Source: Salipiger marinus (lineage in GTDB: Bacteria > Pseudomonadota > Alphaproteobacteria > Rhodobacterales > Rhodobacteraceae). From it: DNA of 64,000 nt. Positions within the stretch are counted from its first letter, which is position 1. The number at the start of each line of letters is the position of its first letter. The stretch lies in contig NZ_FNEJ01000005.1 in assembly GCF_900100085.1 (NCBI RefSeq), positions 186,001 to 250,000 on the forward strand. Direction: 5' to 3'. Shown piece by piece: positions 1 through 8,625 of the stretch. The notes below the pieces were generated by a model, which was not told where the DNA came from, searched no databases, and saw only the letters and a list, made by a program, of their open reading frames with translations. The position numbers and the translations under genes are program-made.

Positions 1-42
1 ACAAGCTCCGCCGCTTCGGCGAAGATGAGGAAAGGCAGGGAC

Positions 43-945
43 ATGGCGCGCAGCGACACGAGATACAGGGAGGCCTACAACCAGATCCTCGCCTTCTGCG
101 AACCCCTGCCTGCCGCCGCGCCGATTCCCTCGGAGACGCGGCTTGCGGAGATTGCCGGGGTCAGCCGGACGGTGATCCGCCGCTGTCTTGCACGGATGGA
201 GGAGCTGGGCCTGATCTCGTGGCAGGGGCGCGATAAGCGCCTGCTGCGCACCCCGCAGGCCGAAGACCGGATCGCGGTGCCCGACTCGCCCTCAGACCGG
301 AGCGACCTTGAACAGCGGTTTCTGGACTGGGTGCTGCGCTTTGACGTGCCCGCCAACACGCCGCTGTCGGTGGCCGAGCTGTCCCGCACCTTCGATGTGC
401 CCCAGCATGACCTGAAGGAATTTCTGGCGGGACTGAGCCGCTTCGGCCTTGTCTCCCGCCGACCGCAGGGCGGCTGGATGCTTCTGGGCTTCACCAAGGA
501 TTTTGCGATTGAACTGTCGGATTTCCGCTCCGTGCTCGAACTGAACGCCGTGACCCATGTGGCCGATGCCCCGGTGGATCACCCCGTCTGGGCCGCGCTG
601 GCGCAGCTGCGCAGGGATCACCTGTCGCTCAAGGACGCCATCGACACCGATTTTCACGAATTCTCGAAACTCGACGAACGCTTTCACCTTGCCATCAATT
701 CGGTGGTGAAGAACCGCTTCATTGCCGAGTTCCAGAAGGTCATCTCACTGATCTTCCACTACCATTACATGTGGGACAAGACCGAGGAGAAAGTGCGCAA
801 CGCCGCCGCAATCGATGAACACATCGCGATCATCGACGCGCTGGAGGCCCGCGATGCCGAAGCCGCGCAGGCCGCCGCGCTGCGGCACCTGCGGACCTCG
901 CGGACGACCCTGCTATCCTCGCTGCGCCATCACCATCTGGGCTGA
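43..945 (+). CDS. GntR-family regulator with two winged-helix domains and FCD domain
   Basis: Predicted DNA-binding transcription factor of 300 aa. The first GntR-type winged helix lies at about residues 5-70 (SETRLAEIAGVSRTVIRR). A second helix-turn-helix-like segment follows at about 85-145 (LSVAELSRTFDVPQHDLKEF). The C-terminal helical part resembles an FCD ligand domain, with LDERFHLAI, FHYHYMW and LRHLRTS as likely metal or ligand residues. FCD regulators usually have one DNA-binding domain, so the duplicated head is unusual. I chose ATG 43 because GAGGAAAGG sits just upstream; an in-frame ATG at 25 is possible. It converges on the aldo/keto reductase-mannitol dehydrogenase pair and is a plausible regulator of it (inference). 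Family call good, effector unknown. Confidence 0.85.
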   Translation: MARSDTRYREAYNQILAFCEPLPAAAPIPSETRLAEIAGVSRTVIRRCLARMEELGLISWQGRDKRLLRTPQAEDRIAVPDSPSDRSDLEQRFLDWVLRFDVPANTPLSVAELSRTFDVPQHDLKEFLAGLSRFGLVSRRPQGGWMLLGFTKDFAIELSDFRSVLELNAVTHVADAPVDHPVWAALAQLRRDHLSLKDAIDTDFHEFSKLDERFHLAINSVVKNRFIAEFQKVISLIFHYHYMWDKTEEKVRNAAAIDEHIAIIDALEARDAEAAQAAALRHLRTSRTTLLSSLRHHHLG

Positions 946-1013
946 GCGCCCTCAGGCGAAAAGCGCTGCCAGTCCGGCGGGCACCGGCGTCTGCAGCGCC
1001 TCCAGATTGCGCG

Positions 1014-1925
1014 TCAGGGACGAGGTTTTGCCGTGCCAAGCAGCACCGAAGCCGCCGCCGGATGCCGCATCGCGAAATGCAGCGCGGCAGTGGCCAACGG
1101 AACGCCCTGCGCCTCGGCTTGGCTCTGCAGGTGCTCCACACGCGCCAGAACCTCCCGTGGCGCGGGGCCGTAATCATAGGTGGCCCCGTCGACGGGGCCG
1201 GTGGCCAGAATGCCCGAATTGAAGATGCCGCCCAGAACCAGACTGGTGCCCGCCTTCCGGCATTCCGGGACCAGTTCCGCCTCCGCCGCCCGGTCAAGCA
1301 GCGTCAGCCGTCCGGCGAGCAGGATCACGTCGATCGGCCCGGCATGGCGCATCACGTCCAGGCAGACCTCGCATTCGTTTACGCCAAGTCCAAAGGCCCG
1401 GATGCGCCCCTGCTCCTTCAGTCTCACCAGCCGGTCATAGCCGGAGCCAAGGAAGGCGTCGCGATGGGGCGCATTACCCTCTGCCCCATGGGTATATTCC
1501 CCAAGATCATGCACATAAAGGATGTCGATCCGGCTCTGCCCGAGCCGCGCGCAGCTCTGCTCGAAGCTCTCCTCGATGCCGTCCCCGGAGTAATCATAAC
1601 GCACGTCATTCTGGGCCGGGGAGACAAAGCCATCGGCCTCCACGATGGGGGCTTGTGCCGGCGACAGCACCCGCCCCACCTTTGTGGAGACCGTGGCCCC
1701 CTGCCGCCCGGCCAGAAACCGTCCGAGCCGCGCTTCCGACAGGCCGCGCCCGTAATGCGGCGCCGTGTCGAAATAGCGGATCCCCGCCTCCCAGGCGCAG
1801 GTCAGCACGGCTGTGGCCTCTGCCTCGCTGACCTCCCGGTAAAGGTTGCCGATGCTGGCGCAGCCAAAGGAAAGTTCGGTGACCGACAGCCCGGTCTGGC
1901 CAACAGGTCTGGTTTTCATGGTCAT
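1014..1925 (-). CDS. aldo/keto reductase (L-fucose / D-threo-aldose dehydrogenase-like), 3' frameshift
   Basis: NAD(P)-dependent aldo/keto reductase of 303 aa as it reads. The N-terminus GLSVTELSFGCASIGNLYR, the segment YFDTAPHYGRGLSEARLG (catalytic Asp and Tyr) and STKVGR are typical of the D-threo-aldose 1-dehydrogenase / pyridoxal dehydrogenase branch. ATG 1925 follows GGAGGAG and overlaps the stop of the upstream mannitol dehydrogenase-family gene (ATGA), so the two are co-translated. The frame stops right after LLGTAKP at 1014. Adding one base near 1021-1030 would restore a normal tail (SSLTRNLEAL...ALFA) ending at 952. Either the gene lost a base and its last 20 or so residues, or the base call is wrong. 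Confidence 0.8.
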   Translation of the reverse strand: MTMKTRPVGQTGLSVTELSFGCASIGNLYREVSEAEATAVLTCAWEAGIRYFDTAPHYGRGLSEARLGRFLAGRQGATVSTKVGRVLSPAQAPIVEADGFVSPAQNDVRYDYSGDGIEESFEQSCARLGQSRIDILYVHDLGEYTHGAEGNAPHRDAFLGSGYDRLVRLKEQGRIRAFGLGVNECEVCLDVMRHAGPIDVILLAGRLTLLDRAAEAELVPECRKAGTSLVLGGIFNSGILATGPVDGATYDYGPAPREVLARVEHLQSQAEAQGVPLATAALHFAMRHPAAASVLLGTAKPRP

Positions 1926-3013
1926 TTCTCCTCCAGCGCCGCGCGCAGTTTGGGCTTGGCCCCGGTGTCGCCATTCTCCTCGGCCCAAGACAGGAACGCA
2001 CCGATCCGGCGCTCCAGCTTTTCGGCATGGTTCTGGGCAATGTCCGCCAGGGCATGGTCGAGGTAAGGGTTGGCAAAGCGTTCCAGCGTCGTTTCCACAT
2101 AGTCCGCAAGACCGGCCTCTTCCCCTGCGGCTGCAAATCCCGGCACCACCTCTTCGGCGTAAACCGCCCGCAGGCCTTCCGCCCAGTCCGGATCAGACAT
2201 CACGTCCCGCACATGGACCGCGCCCTGTTTCTGCCGCGCCAGCCATTCGGACACCATCCAGCTATGGCCAAGGTTCAGGACAAAGAGCTTGCGGCGTTCG
2301 ATCACGCCAAGATCCGCCACCACCTGCACCGCCGGATGCACGCAGGGGACCCGAAGGCGCGGCTGCGCCTCGATCGCCCAAAGCGCATAGGGCTCTGCCA
2401 CCGCCCCTGCGGGATGCAGCGGTTCCGACACGATGCGGTCCACCAGCGAATTGACCCAGACCACCTCCTCGCGCAGCCAGTCGCGATAGGCGGGGTCCAT
2501 GGCGGCCGCCGCCTCCAGCACAAGATCCCGCAGCACCGCACCATTGCTGCGCAAAAGCTCCGTCGGCATGATCTGCACCACCCGCCCGCCTGCCTCGAAG
2601 CGGGCTCTGAGCAGATGCGCAAGCTTGGCCGGATAGGACATGGCCGGATCAAGCACCCGTCCCTCATCGGCGGCGCTGCGGCGAAAGCCCGCATCCGCCG
2701 TGTTGGACAGGAGGATGTCGGCCTGCTCTGCGACGATGCGCTGGACCTCCGCCATGTCGGTGCCAAAGATCAGGCCCCGCGCGATGGCGGAGACATGGCG
2801 CAGTTCCTCCACGGGCTTGCCCTGCGACAGGCCGCGAATCTGGACATCATAGCCTTTCGCAAGTGCCTGAAGCCGCGCCGCGCGGCTTGGATCGCCACTG
2901 CTTTGCACCACCGTGACAGGGCGCTGGTCTGGCCAGCATTCGGCAAAGAACAGATCGGCATGTGCCTGCAGGAACCGGCTGGTGCCGAACTGCAGAACAG
3001 ATGGAGTTGACAT
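1922..3013 (-). CDS. mannitol dehydrogenase-family oxidoreductase (mannonate/tagaturonate reductase-like)
   Basis: NAD-dependent polyol or aldonate oxidoreductase of the long-chain mannitol dehydrogenase family, 363 aa, close to MtlD-size members and shorter than the ~480-aa UxaB/M2DH enzymes. The N-terminal dinucleotide motif reads LQFGTSRFLQAH. SNTADAGF and the C-terminal segment LFVLNLGHSWMVSEWL match the family. Expected chemistry is ketone/alcohol interconversion on a hexuronate or hexitol; the substrate cannot be read from sequence. ATG 3013 follows GGAGG. The stop overlaps the start of the aldo/keto reductase. A 6-bp-arm inverted repeat lies 22 nt upstream of the start, as expected for an operator. 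Confidence 0.82.
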   Translation of the reverse strand: MSTPSVLQFGTSRFLQAHADLFFAECWPDQRPVTVVQSSGDPSRAARLQALAKGYDVQIRGLSQGKPVEELRHVSAIARGLIFGTDMAEVQRIVAEQADILLSNTADAGFRRSAADEGRVLDPAMSYPAKLAHLLRARFEAGGRVVQIMPTELLRSNGAVLRDLVLEAAAAMDPAYRDWLREEVVWVNSLVDRIVSEPLHPAGAVAEPYALWAIEAQPRLRVPCVHPAVQVVADLGVIERRKLFVLNLGHSWMVSEWLARQKQGAVHVRDVMSDPDWAEGLRAVYAEEVVPGFAAAGEEAGLADYVETTLERFANPYLDHALADIAQNHAEKLERRIGAFLSWAEENGDTGAKPKLRAALEEK

Positions 3014-3034
3014 TGGAGGCCCTCCCGTTTTCAG

Positions 3035-3055
3035 TTTGTTATTATTTAGAACAAA
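3035..3055. promoter_or_regulatory. inverted repeat, candidate operator of the mannitol dehydrogenase-AKR operon
   Basis: TTTGTT at 3035-3040 and AACAAA at 3050-3055 form a perfect 6-bp inverted repeat with a 9-bp AT-rich centre, in otherwise GC-rich DNA, immediately upstream of the leftward gene starting at 3013. Position and symmetry suggest a repressor site. The GntR regulator at 43-945 and the divergent LysR at 3249 are the obvious candidates. No footprint-level evidence. Confidence 0.5.
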
Positions 3056-3248
3056 TCAGCTTGCAAGGGAAAACCGTGACGCGCTCCTTGCAAGCGGCGG
3101 TCTGAACTGATGCGCCACGGATGCCGCAGGTTCCGGGACCACGCACCCGCCATCTGTGGCAGGGCTTGCTGGCTTGTGTTGCCTTGCCTGCGCGGAATAC
3201 CCTGCGACGGCGCGGTGTTTCGGGGCGTCGTGTTGCCAAAAAGGGAAC

Positions 3249-4148
3249 GTGAACGTGGATATCGAGGATCTTCGGACTTTCGTCGACGTTGCCGATGCCG
3301 GGGGTGTTTCGGCTGCCGCGCGACGTCTTGGCGTATCGAAGTCGATTGTCAGCCGTAGGCTCTTCAAGCTCGAGGCGGAACTTGGCGTCCAGCTTCTGCT
3401 CCGGACGACCCGCGGCGCCGCGCTGACCGAAGCGGGTGTGACTTTTCGCGAACACGCCGCCCGGATCGGCGCCGAACTGGAGACTGCCAGAGAGACGATC
3501 CTGCCAACCGGGGCGCTTCGCGGTCGCCTGAGAGTGGCGATGCCGCTTTCGTTCGGCCCGACCCATTTTGCGCCAGCCCTCGCCGACCTGTCGAAACGCC
3601 ATCCCGAACTTCAGGTGCACGCCGCCTATAGCGACCGGTTTGTCGATCTCATCGCCGAAGGCTTCGACTGTGCGGTAAGGGTGGGCTACCTTGCGGAGTC
3701 CAGCCTGATTGCGAAACGCATCGGTCCGATCACGGGCAGGCTTGTCGCAAGCCCCGACTACATCAAGACCCATGGCGCCCCCGAGACTCTGGAGGATCTT
3801 GCAGCGCATCACGCGCTCATGCAGGGAACCGAGACTTGGAAACTCACGGATGGCGACAAGATCATATCGTTTCAGCCGCAGGGGCAGTTCAAGGCCGATA
3901 ACGGCACGGCCCTTACGGTTGCGGCGGTTGCAGGGCTGGGCATCGGCTACCTTCCGGACTGTCTGACCCATGACCATGTGGCGTCTGGCCGTCTCGTTCC
4001 GATCTTGCCAAATCATCCGCCCCCACCTGCCGCCGCCTATGTCATCCGCCCGCCGGGCCAGCACCCTGCCCGAAAGGTGCGGATCCTGACCGACATGCTG
4101 ATCGAGCACTTCAGGGCGAACCCCGCTCTCTGGGGGCGCGACGTCTGA
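3249..4148 (+). CDS. LysR-family transcriptional regulator
   Basis: LysR-type regulator of 299 aa. The N-terminal winged HTH is clear (LRTFVDVADAGGVSAAARRLGVSKSIVSRRL), followed by a periplasmic-binding-like effector domain with the family segment FDCAVRVGYL. It reads most like the CrgA/AaeR-type branch. I chose GTG 3249 (GTG 3255 also possible) because the HTH begins four residues later and AAAAAGGGA lies upstream; the longer in-frame extension from 3156 is cysteine-rich and unlike family N-termini. It is divergent from the mannitol dehydrogenase gene and just upstream of the pirin gene. Its target may be the pirin (inference). Confidence 0.85.
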   Translation: MNVDIEDLRTFVDVADAGGVSAAARRLGVSKSIVSRRLFKLEAELGVQLLLRTTRGAALTEAGVTFREHAARIGAELETARETILPTGALRGRLRVAMPLSFGPTHFAPALADLSKRHPELQVHAAYSDRFVDLIAEGFDCAVRVGYLAESSLIAKRIGPITGRLVASPDYIKTHGAPETLEDLAAHHALMQGTETWKLTDGDKIISFQPQGQFKADNGTALTVAAVAGLGIGYLPDCLTHDHVASGRLVPILPNHPPPPAAAYVIRPPGQHPARKVRILTDMLIEHFRANPALWGRDV

Positions 4149-4363
4149 CCGGCGCCGCGTCTGGCCCCACGGGGCAGGACGGGAAGGCCAAGCCCGTCCG
4201 GTGTTCCCCTTTGCGCGACGCAGATATGCGGGTTTCGGGCCTAGCGCCCGCGTCGCAGTCCAGCGACATTCGGGAGGAGCGCGCCCCCATCCTGCGCGTC
4301 GCGGCCAGTGCCGGGGCGAGTGTCGGACTGGCGTGCAAGTGTGCAGAAAAGAGGAGAGTCGTC

Positions 4364-5299
4364 ATGAGCTGGAATCCTGCCGTAGATCCGGGCTGCCCCG
4401 ACGATGTCGGCGCGGACTCGATCGAAACCCTGATCATTCCGCGCGCGCGTGATCTTGGCGATTTCGAGGTCCGCCGTGCCTTGCCGGCACCGAAGCGGCA
4501 GATGGTTGGCCCCTTCATCTTCTTCGATCAGGCGGGCCCCGCCGAATTCCTGACCGGACAGGGCGTCGATGTCAGGCCGCACCCGCATACCGGGCTTGGC
4601 ACGGTCACTTACCTCTTTCGCGGCGATTTCCACCACCGCGACAGCACCGGCGCCGATCAGGTCATCCGGCCCGGCGAACTGAACTGGATGGTCGCGGGGC
4701 GGGGCGTCACCCATTCCGAACGCACCTCGGCCACCGCGCGCAGCGGGCCCAACAGCCTGTTCGGGATCCAGACATGGCTGGCGCTGCCCGACGCGCAGGA
4801 GGATATGACGCCCATGTTCGAGCATTTCGGCAGACAGGCCCTGCCGGTGATCGAAGACAGCGGCGTGACCGTGCGGCTTATCCTTGGCAATGCCTATGGC
4901 GAAACGGCGCCCGCGCAGATGTTCACGGACACGTTTTACGCCGATGTGGCGCTGGAGGCCGGGCGGCGGCTGCCGATGCCGGACGACCACGAGGACAGGG
5001 GCATCTACATCGTCGAAGGCTCGATCACGGTCGCGGGGCAGAGCTTTGATGCCGGGCAGATGATGGTGTTCCGTCCCGGCGACAGGATCACGGTCGCTGC
5101 CGGAGACAGGGGCGCGCGGCTCATGATCCTTGGCGGCGCGACCTTCCCGGGCCCCCGCTATATCTGGTGGAACTTCGTGGCCTCGTCCAGAGAACGCATC
5201 GAGCAGGCCAAGGCCGAATGGCGGGCCGAGAACTGGGGCAGGGGACGTTTCGATCTTCCGGTCGATGACCGCGACGAACACATCCCCCTGCCGGGCTGA
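4364..5299 (+). CDS. pirin family protein
   Basis: Cupin-fold pirin protein, 311 aa. The metal-site region reads DVRPHPHTGLGTVTYLFRG followed by FHHRDSTG and GRGVTHSERT, with the His/His/His/Glu pattern of pirins that bind Fe and can oxidise quercetin-type substrates. A second cupin half with ILGNAYGE and a C-terminal segment containing GPRYIWWNFVASSRERIEQAK follow, also typical. ATG 4364 has GAGGAG 7 nt upstream, so the in-frame extension to 4211 is rejected. The 215 bp before the gene show no other feature. The specific role is unknown; it lies downstream of a LysR gene. Confidence 0.9.
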   Translation: MSWNPAVDPGCPDDVGADSIETLIIPRARDLGDFEVRRALPAPKRQMVGPFIFFDQAGPAEFLTGQGVDVRPHPHTGLGTVTYLFRGDFHHRDSTGADQVIRPGELNWMVAGRGVTHSERTSATARSGPNSLFGIQTWLALPDAQEDMTPMFEHFGRQALPVIEDSGVTVRLILGNAYGETAPAQMFTDTFYADVALEAGRRLPMPDDHEDRGIYIVEGSITVAGQSFDAGQMMVFRPGDRITVAAGDRGARLMILGGATFPGPRYIWWNFVASSRERIEQAKAEWRAENWGRGRFDLPVDDRDEHIPLPG

Positions 5300-5397
5300 G
5301 CATGGCGGGCCTGCGGCCTTGCCAGAGCCTGCCCGCAGCGCCCCGCGCGAGCGGATCCCTGATCGAAACCTGCATGACTGCCGAGGAGGATGCGGAG

Positions 5398-6651
5398 ATG
5401 AGCCAAGACTGGCCGCAACTGGAGTATCTGGGCTGGCGCGAGACCTGTTCTGCCCTGCATCTTTACCTGCAGATCGCGGGGAAGTACCGGCTCGTCCGCA
5501 CCCCGTGGCTCAATCATTCCTGGAATGCCACGTTCTACGTCACGCCGCGCGGCCTGACCTCCTCGCTGATCCCGGACGGGCCGGGCATCGAGATCGCCTT
5601 CGATTTTGTCGATCATGCGCTGCGGGGGACCAGCGGCGACGGCAGAACGGCCAGCTTTGCCCTCGGTCCCTCGACGGTGGCGGAGTTTCACGCGCAATTC
5701 CGGGATCTGGTTGCAACGCTTGGCGGCACGCCGCGCTTCAGCGGGGTGCCGAACGAGGTGCCCTTTCCGGTGCCGTTCAGCGAGGACCGGCGCGACAGGC
5801 CCTATGACGGTGCTGCGGTGCAGCGTTTCCATGCGGCTTTGCTGGCGATTGACGGCGTGTTCAAGACCTTCCGCTCCTCCTTCTTGGGCAAATCGAGCCC
5901 GGTCCATCTTTTCTGGGGCAGCTTCGACATGGCGGTGACCCGCTTTTCGGGGCGCCGCGCGCCGCTGCATCCAGCTGGCATCCCCACATTGCCCGACAAC
6001 ATCGCGCATGAAGCCTATGACCGGGAGGTGTCCTCGGCTGGGTTCTGGCCCGGCGGCGGCGGGATCGATTATCCGGCCTTCTACGCCTATGCCTATCCGG
6101 AGCCGAAAGGTTTCCGCACGGCGCCAGCCGGACCGGACGCCGCTTTCTGGCATGAAGGCCTGTCGGAATTCATCCTGCCCTATGACGCCGTGCAGTCCTC
6201 ATCCGACCCCAAGGCGGTCCTGCTGGAATTTCTGACGGCGACCTACGAGGCTGCGGCTGATCTGGCGGGATGGGACCGCGATGCTCTGGAATGCGCAGAG
6301 GGACGGCCCGGCGCACCCCGTGCGCATGATGCCGAGGTGCCGCGCCCGCATGACGCGGCGGTAGATGTGACGGTCGAGCGGCAGGATGCGGCAGCCAAGG
6401 GCCGCTACTTCGCGGTCGTCGGCGGCGTGGTGGCGGAAATGACCTACAGCCGGGTCAGCACCGACATGATCATCATCGACCATACGGATGTTCCAGCCGC
6501 CCTGCGCGGCCAGAAGATCGGCGAGCAGCTGGTGAGGAAGGCGGTGGAGGATGCCCGCCGCGATGGGGTGGTCATCGTCCCGCTCTGTCCGTTCGCCAAG
6601 GCGCAGTTCGGGCGCCATGCAGACTGGCAGGATGTCGTCGCGAAGCCCTGA
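5398..6651 (+). CDS. DUF5996 protein fused to a GNAT-type N-acetyltransferase
   Basis: Two-domain protein of 417 aa. Residues ~1-305 match the DUF5996 type: WPQLEYLGWRETCSALHLY at the start, NHSWNATFYVTPRGLTSS, FEATURES such as SSPVHLFWGSFDMAVTRFSG, and FWPGGGGIDYPAFYAYAYPEP. The last ~95 residues look like a minimal YjdJ-like acetyltransferase, with VTVERQDAAAKGRYFAVVGG, TDVPAALRGQKIGEQLVRKA (acetyl-CoA loop) and VPLCPFAKAQFGRH. These two domains are usually separate genes, so the fusion suggests they act together; what they modify is unknown. ATG 5398 follows GAGGAGG; ATG 5374 is an alternative. The gene ends convergently with the ABC ATPase. Confidence 0.82.
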   Translation: MSQDWPQLEYLGWRETCSALHLYLQIAGKYRLVRTPWLNHSWNATFYVTPRGLTSSLIPDGPGIEIAFDFVDHALRGTSGDGRTASFALGPSTVAEFHAQFRDLVATLGGTPRFSGVPNEVPFPVPFSEDRRDRPYDGAAVQRFHAALLAIDGVFKTFRSSFLGKSSPVHLFWGSFDMAVTRFSGRRAPLHPAGIPTLPDNIAHEAYDREVSSAGFWPGGGGIDYPAFYAYAYPEPKGFRTAPAGPDAAFWHEGLSEFILPYDAVQSSSDPKAVLLEFLTATYEAAADLAGWDRDALECAEGRPGAPRAHDAEVPRPHDAAVDVTVERQDAAAKGRYFAVVGGVVAEMTYSRVSTDMIIIDHTDVPAALRGQKIGEQLVRKAVEDARRDGVVIVPLCPFAKAQFGRHADWQDVVAKP

Positions 6652-6716
6652 CCGTCTGGTTCCGGTACCGGCCAGCGGCTTGTCCGCCGTGTCGCTGACG
6701 AAGCACAAGCGCAGGT

Positions 6717-6735
6717 GACGGCGCCGCGCGCCGTC
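6717..6735. terminator. convergent hairpin (8-bp stem, no T tract)
   Basis: GACGGCGC (6717-6724) pairs perfectly with GCGCCGTC (6728-6735) around a 3-nt loop, in the 116-bp gap between two converging genes. A bidirectional terminator is likely by position, although no T run follows on either strand. Confidence 0.5.
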
Positions 6736-6767
6736 GCCCTGTCCACCCATCGTCATGAGGGGGGCGG

Positions 6768-7784
6768 TCAGACGGGGCGGGCCCGGGTCGCGTCTCCGGC
6801 GTCGTTGAACGTGTGAAGCTCTTTCTGCCTTGGAGTCACGAAGACCGCGTCGCCTGCGCGCAGCTCCACATTGCCGGGACCCCGCACCGAAATCAGGCTG
6901 TCATCCTCGCGCAGATGGACATGCAGGAACGTGTCGGATCCCAGATGTTCGGCCACGCCGACCCTGCCCGCCCACAGGCCGGACTCGGTCGACAGATCAA
7001 GATGTTCGGGGCGGATGCCGATGGCTGCGGCACCGGAGCGGGCGGCGTAATCCCCTGTCAGGATGTTCATTTTTGGCGATCCGATGAATTCGGCCACGAA
7101 GCGGTTGCGCGGGTATCTGTAAAGCTCCAGCGGCGATCCGACCTGTTCGACCTGACCATTGTTCAGGACCACGATCTTGTCCGCCATGGTCATGGCTTCG
7201 ACCTGATCATGGGTCACATAGATCATGGTCGTCTGCAGCCGCTCGTGCAGCTCGGAAATCTCGAGCCGCATTCCGACCCGTAGCGCGGCATCCAGATTGG
7301 AAAGCGGCTCGTCAAACAGGAAAGCGGCAGGTTCGCGGACGATGGCCCTGCCGATGGCAACGCGCTGCCGCTGGCCGCCGGACAGCTGGCCGGGGCGCCG
7401 GTCCAGATAGTCGGTCAGGTTCAGGGTCGCGGCGGCCTGCTCGACCTTCTTGCGCGCCGCGGCGGGATCCATCCCGGCCATGCGCAGCGGGAAGCCGATG
7501 TTTTTCCGTACCGACATATGCGGATACAGCGCGTAAGACTGGAACACCATCGCAAGCCTGCGCTTGGCGGGCGGCAGATGCGTGGCCTCGATGCCCGCGA
7601 TGTCGATGCGGCCCGAGGAGACATCCTCCAGCCCCGCGATCAGGCGCAGCAGCGTGGACTTGCCGCAGCCGGAGGGGCCGACGAAGACCACGAATTCCCC
7701 CTCGTCGATCTCGAGGTCGAGCGGCGGGATCACCTGCGCGCTGCCATAGGATTTGGTGACCTGTTTCAGTGTGATGCGAGACAT
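6768..7784 (-). CDS. sugar/polyol ABC transporter ATP-binding protein (UgpC/SmoK/MalK type)
   Basis: ATPase of a CUT1-type carbohydrate importer, 338 aa. Walker [12 protein letters not shown] (residues ~38-48), signature [14 protein letters not shown], Walker [14 protein letters not shown] and the H-loop [14 protein letters not shown] are intact. A C-terminal TOBE-like regulatory domain follows ([12 protein letters not shown]). It closes a leftward operon after two permeases, with 11 nt between genes. The binding protein is encoded separately at 13445, across a divergent promoter. The ATPase family is certain; the substrate is inferred to be a polyol or pentose/hexose from neighbouring catabolic genes. 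Confidence 0.93.
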   Translation of the reverse strand: MSRITLKQVTKSYGSAQVIPPLDLEIDEGEFVVFVGPSGCGKSTLLRLIAGLEDVSSGRIDIAGIEATHLPPAKRRLAMVFQSYALYPHMSVRKNIGFPLRMAGMDPAAARKKVEQAAATLNLTDYLDRRPGQLSGGQRQRVAIGRAIVREPAAFLFDEPLSNLDAALRVGMRLEISELHERLQTTMIYVTHDQVEAMTMADKIVVLNNGQVEQVGSPLELYRYPRNRFVAEFIGSPKMNILTGDYAARSGAAAIGIRPEHLDLSTESGLWAGRVGVAEHLGSDTFLHVHLREDDSLISVRGPGNVELRAGDAVFVTPRQKELHTFNDAGDATRARPV

Positions 7785-7795
7785 CCGGGTATCCT

Positions 7796-8623
7796 TTATT
7801 TCACGGCGCCGAAGGTGAGGCCACGCACGAGCTGCTTCTGGCAGAACCAGCCGAGGATCATGATGGGGGCGATTGCCATGATCGACGCTGCGGAAAGCTT
7901 TGCGTAGAACAGGCCCTGCGGGCTGGAATAGCTGGCGATAAAGGCCGTCAGCGGCGCCGCGCTGGACGCGGTGAGGTTGATTGTCCAGAACGCCTCGTTC
8001 CAGGCGAGGATGATGTTCAGAAGGACGGTCGATGCGATGCCGGGCAGGGCGAGCGGCGCAAGGATGAAGAGGATTTCCGAGGTCAGGCCCGCCCCGTCCG
8101 TGCGCGCGGCTTCAAGGATCTCGCCGGGGATCTCCTTGAAATAGGTGTAAAGCATCCAGACGATGATTGGCAGGTTCATCAGGCCCAGCACGATGATGAG
8201 GCCGATCCTTGTATCAAGCAGCCCCCATTCCCGGAACAGCAGATAGATGGGAACCAGAACCCCGACCGGCGGCAGCATCTTGGTCGACAGCATCCACATC
8301 AGGATGTTCTTGGTGTGCCGCCCCGGAACAAAGGCCATGGACCACGCCGCGGGAATGCAGAAAAGCATCGCAAGCAGGGTGGAGCCGACCGAGATGATGA
8401 CGGAATTCCAGAAATGGAGCGCATAATCGGACCGGCGCAGCACGGTCCGGTAGTTTTCCAGCGTCCAGTCGAAATCGAGGAAGCGGGGCGGGATCGCGAC
8501 CGCCACGGCCTCGGTCTTGAAGCTTGTCACCAGCGTCCAGAGGACCGGAAAGGCCATGGCGAGCGCGATCACCCATGCGAGGATGGAGAGCGGGACATGC
8601 CGCTTTTGCGAAAGATGTGCCAA
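7796..8623 (-). CDS. carbohydrate ABC transporter permease (SmoG/MalG type)
   Basis: Inner-membrane permease of 275 aa with about six TM helices. The EAA loop near the C-terminal third reads [20 protein letters not shown], which docks the ATPase. It belongs to the MalG-like partner of CUT1 importers. The most likely start is TTG 8623: it lies 2 nt after the stop of the upstream permease, GGAGG precedes it by 7 nt, and the protein then begins [11 protein letters not shown] as homologues do. No ATG is available before the first TM segment (MAFPVLW). The longer reading frame to 9010 overlaps the upstream gene and is rejected. Confidence 0.9.
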   Translation of the reverse strand: MAHLSQKRHVPLSILAWVIALAMAFPVLWTLVTSFKTEAVAVAIPPRFLDFDWTLENYRTVLRRSDYALHFWNSVIISVGSTLLAMLFCIPAAWSMAFVPGRHTKNILMWMLSTKMLPPVGVLVPIYLLFREWGLLDTRIGLIIVLGLMNLPIIVWMLYTYFKEIPGEILEAARTDGAGLTSEILFILAPLALPGIASTVLLNIILAWNEAFWTINLTASSAAPLTAFIASYSSPQGLFYAKLSAASIMAIAPIMILGWFCQKQLVRGLTFGAVK

Positions 8624-8625
8624 GA

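Noticed and set aside
1014-1925. Calling the aldo/keto reductase an outright pseudogene
   Set aside because: All catalytic residues lie before the shift and only ~20 C-terminal residues are affected; a read error is equally possible.
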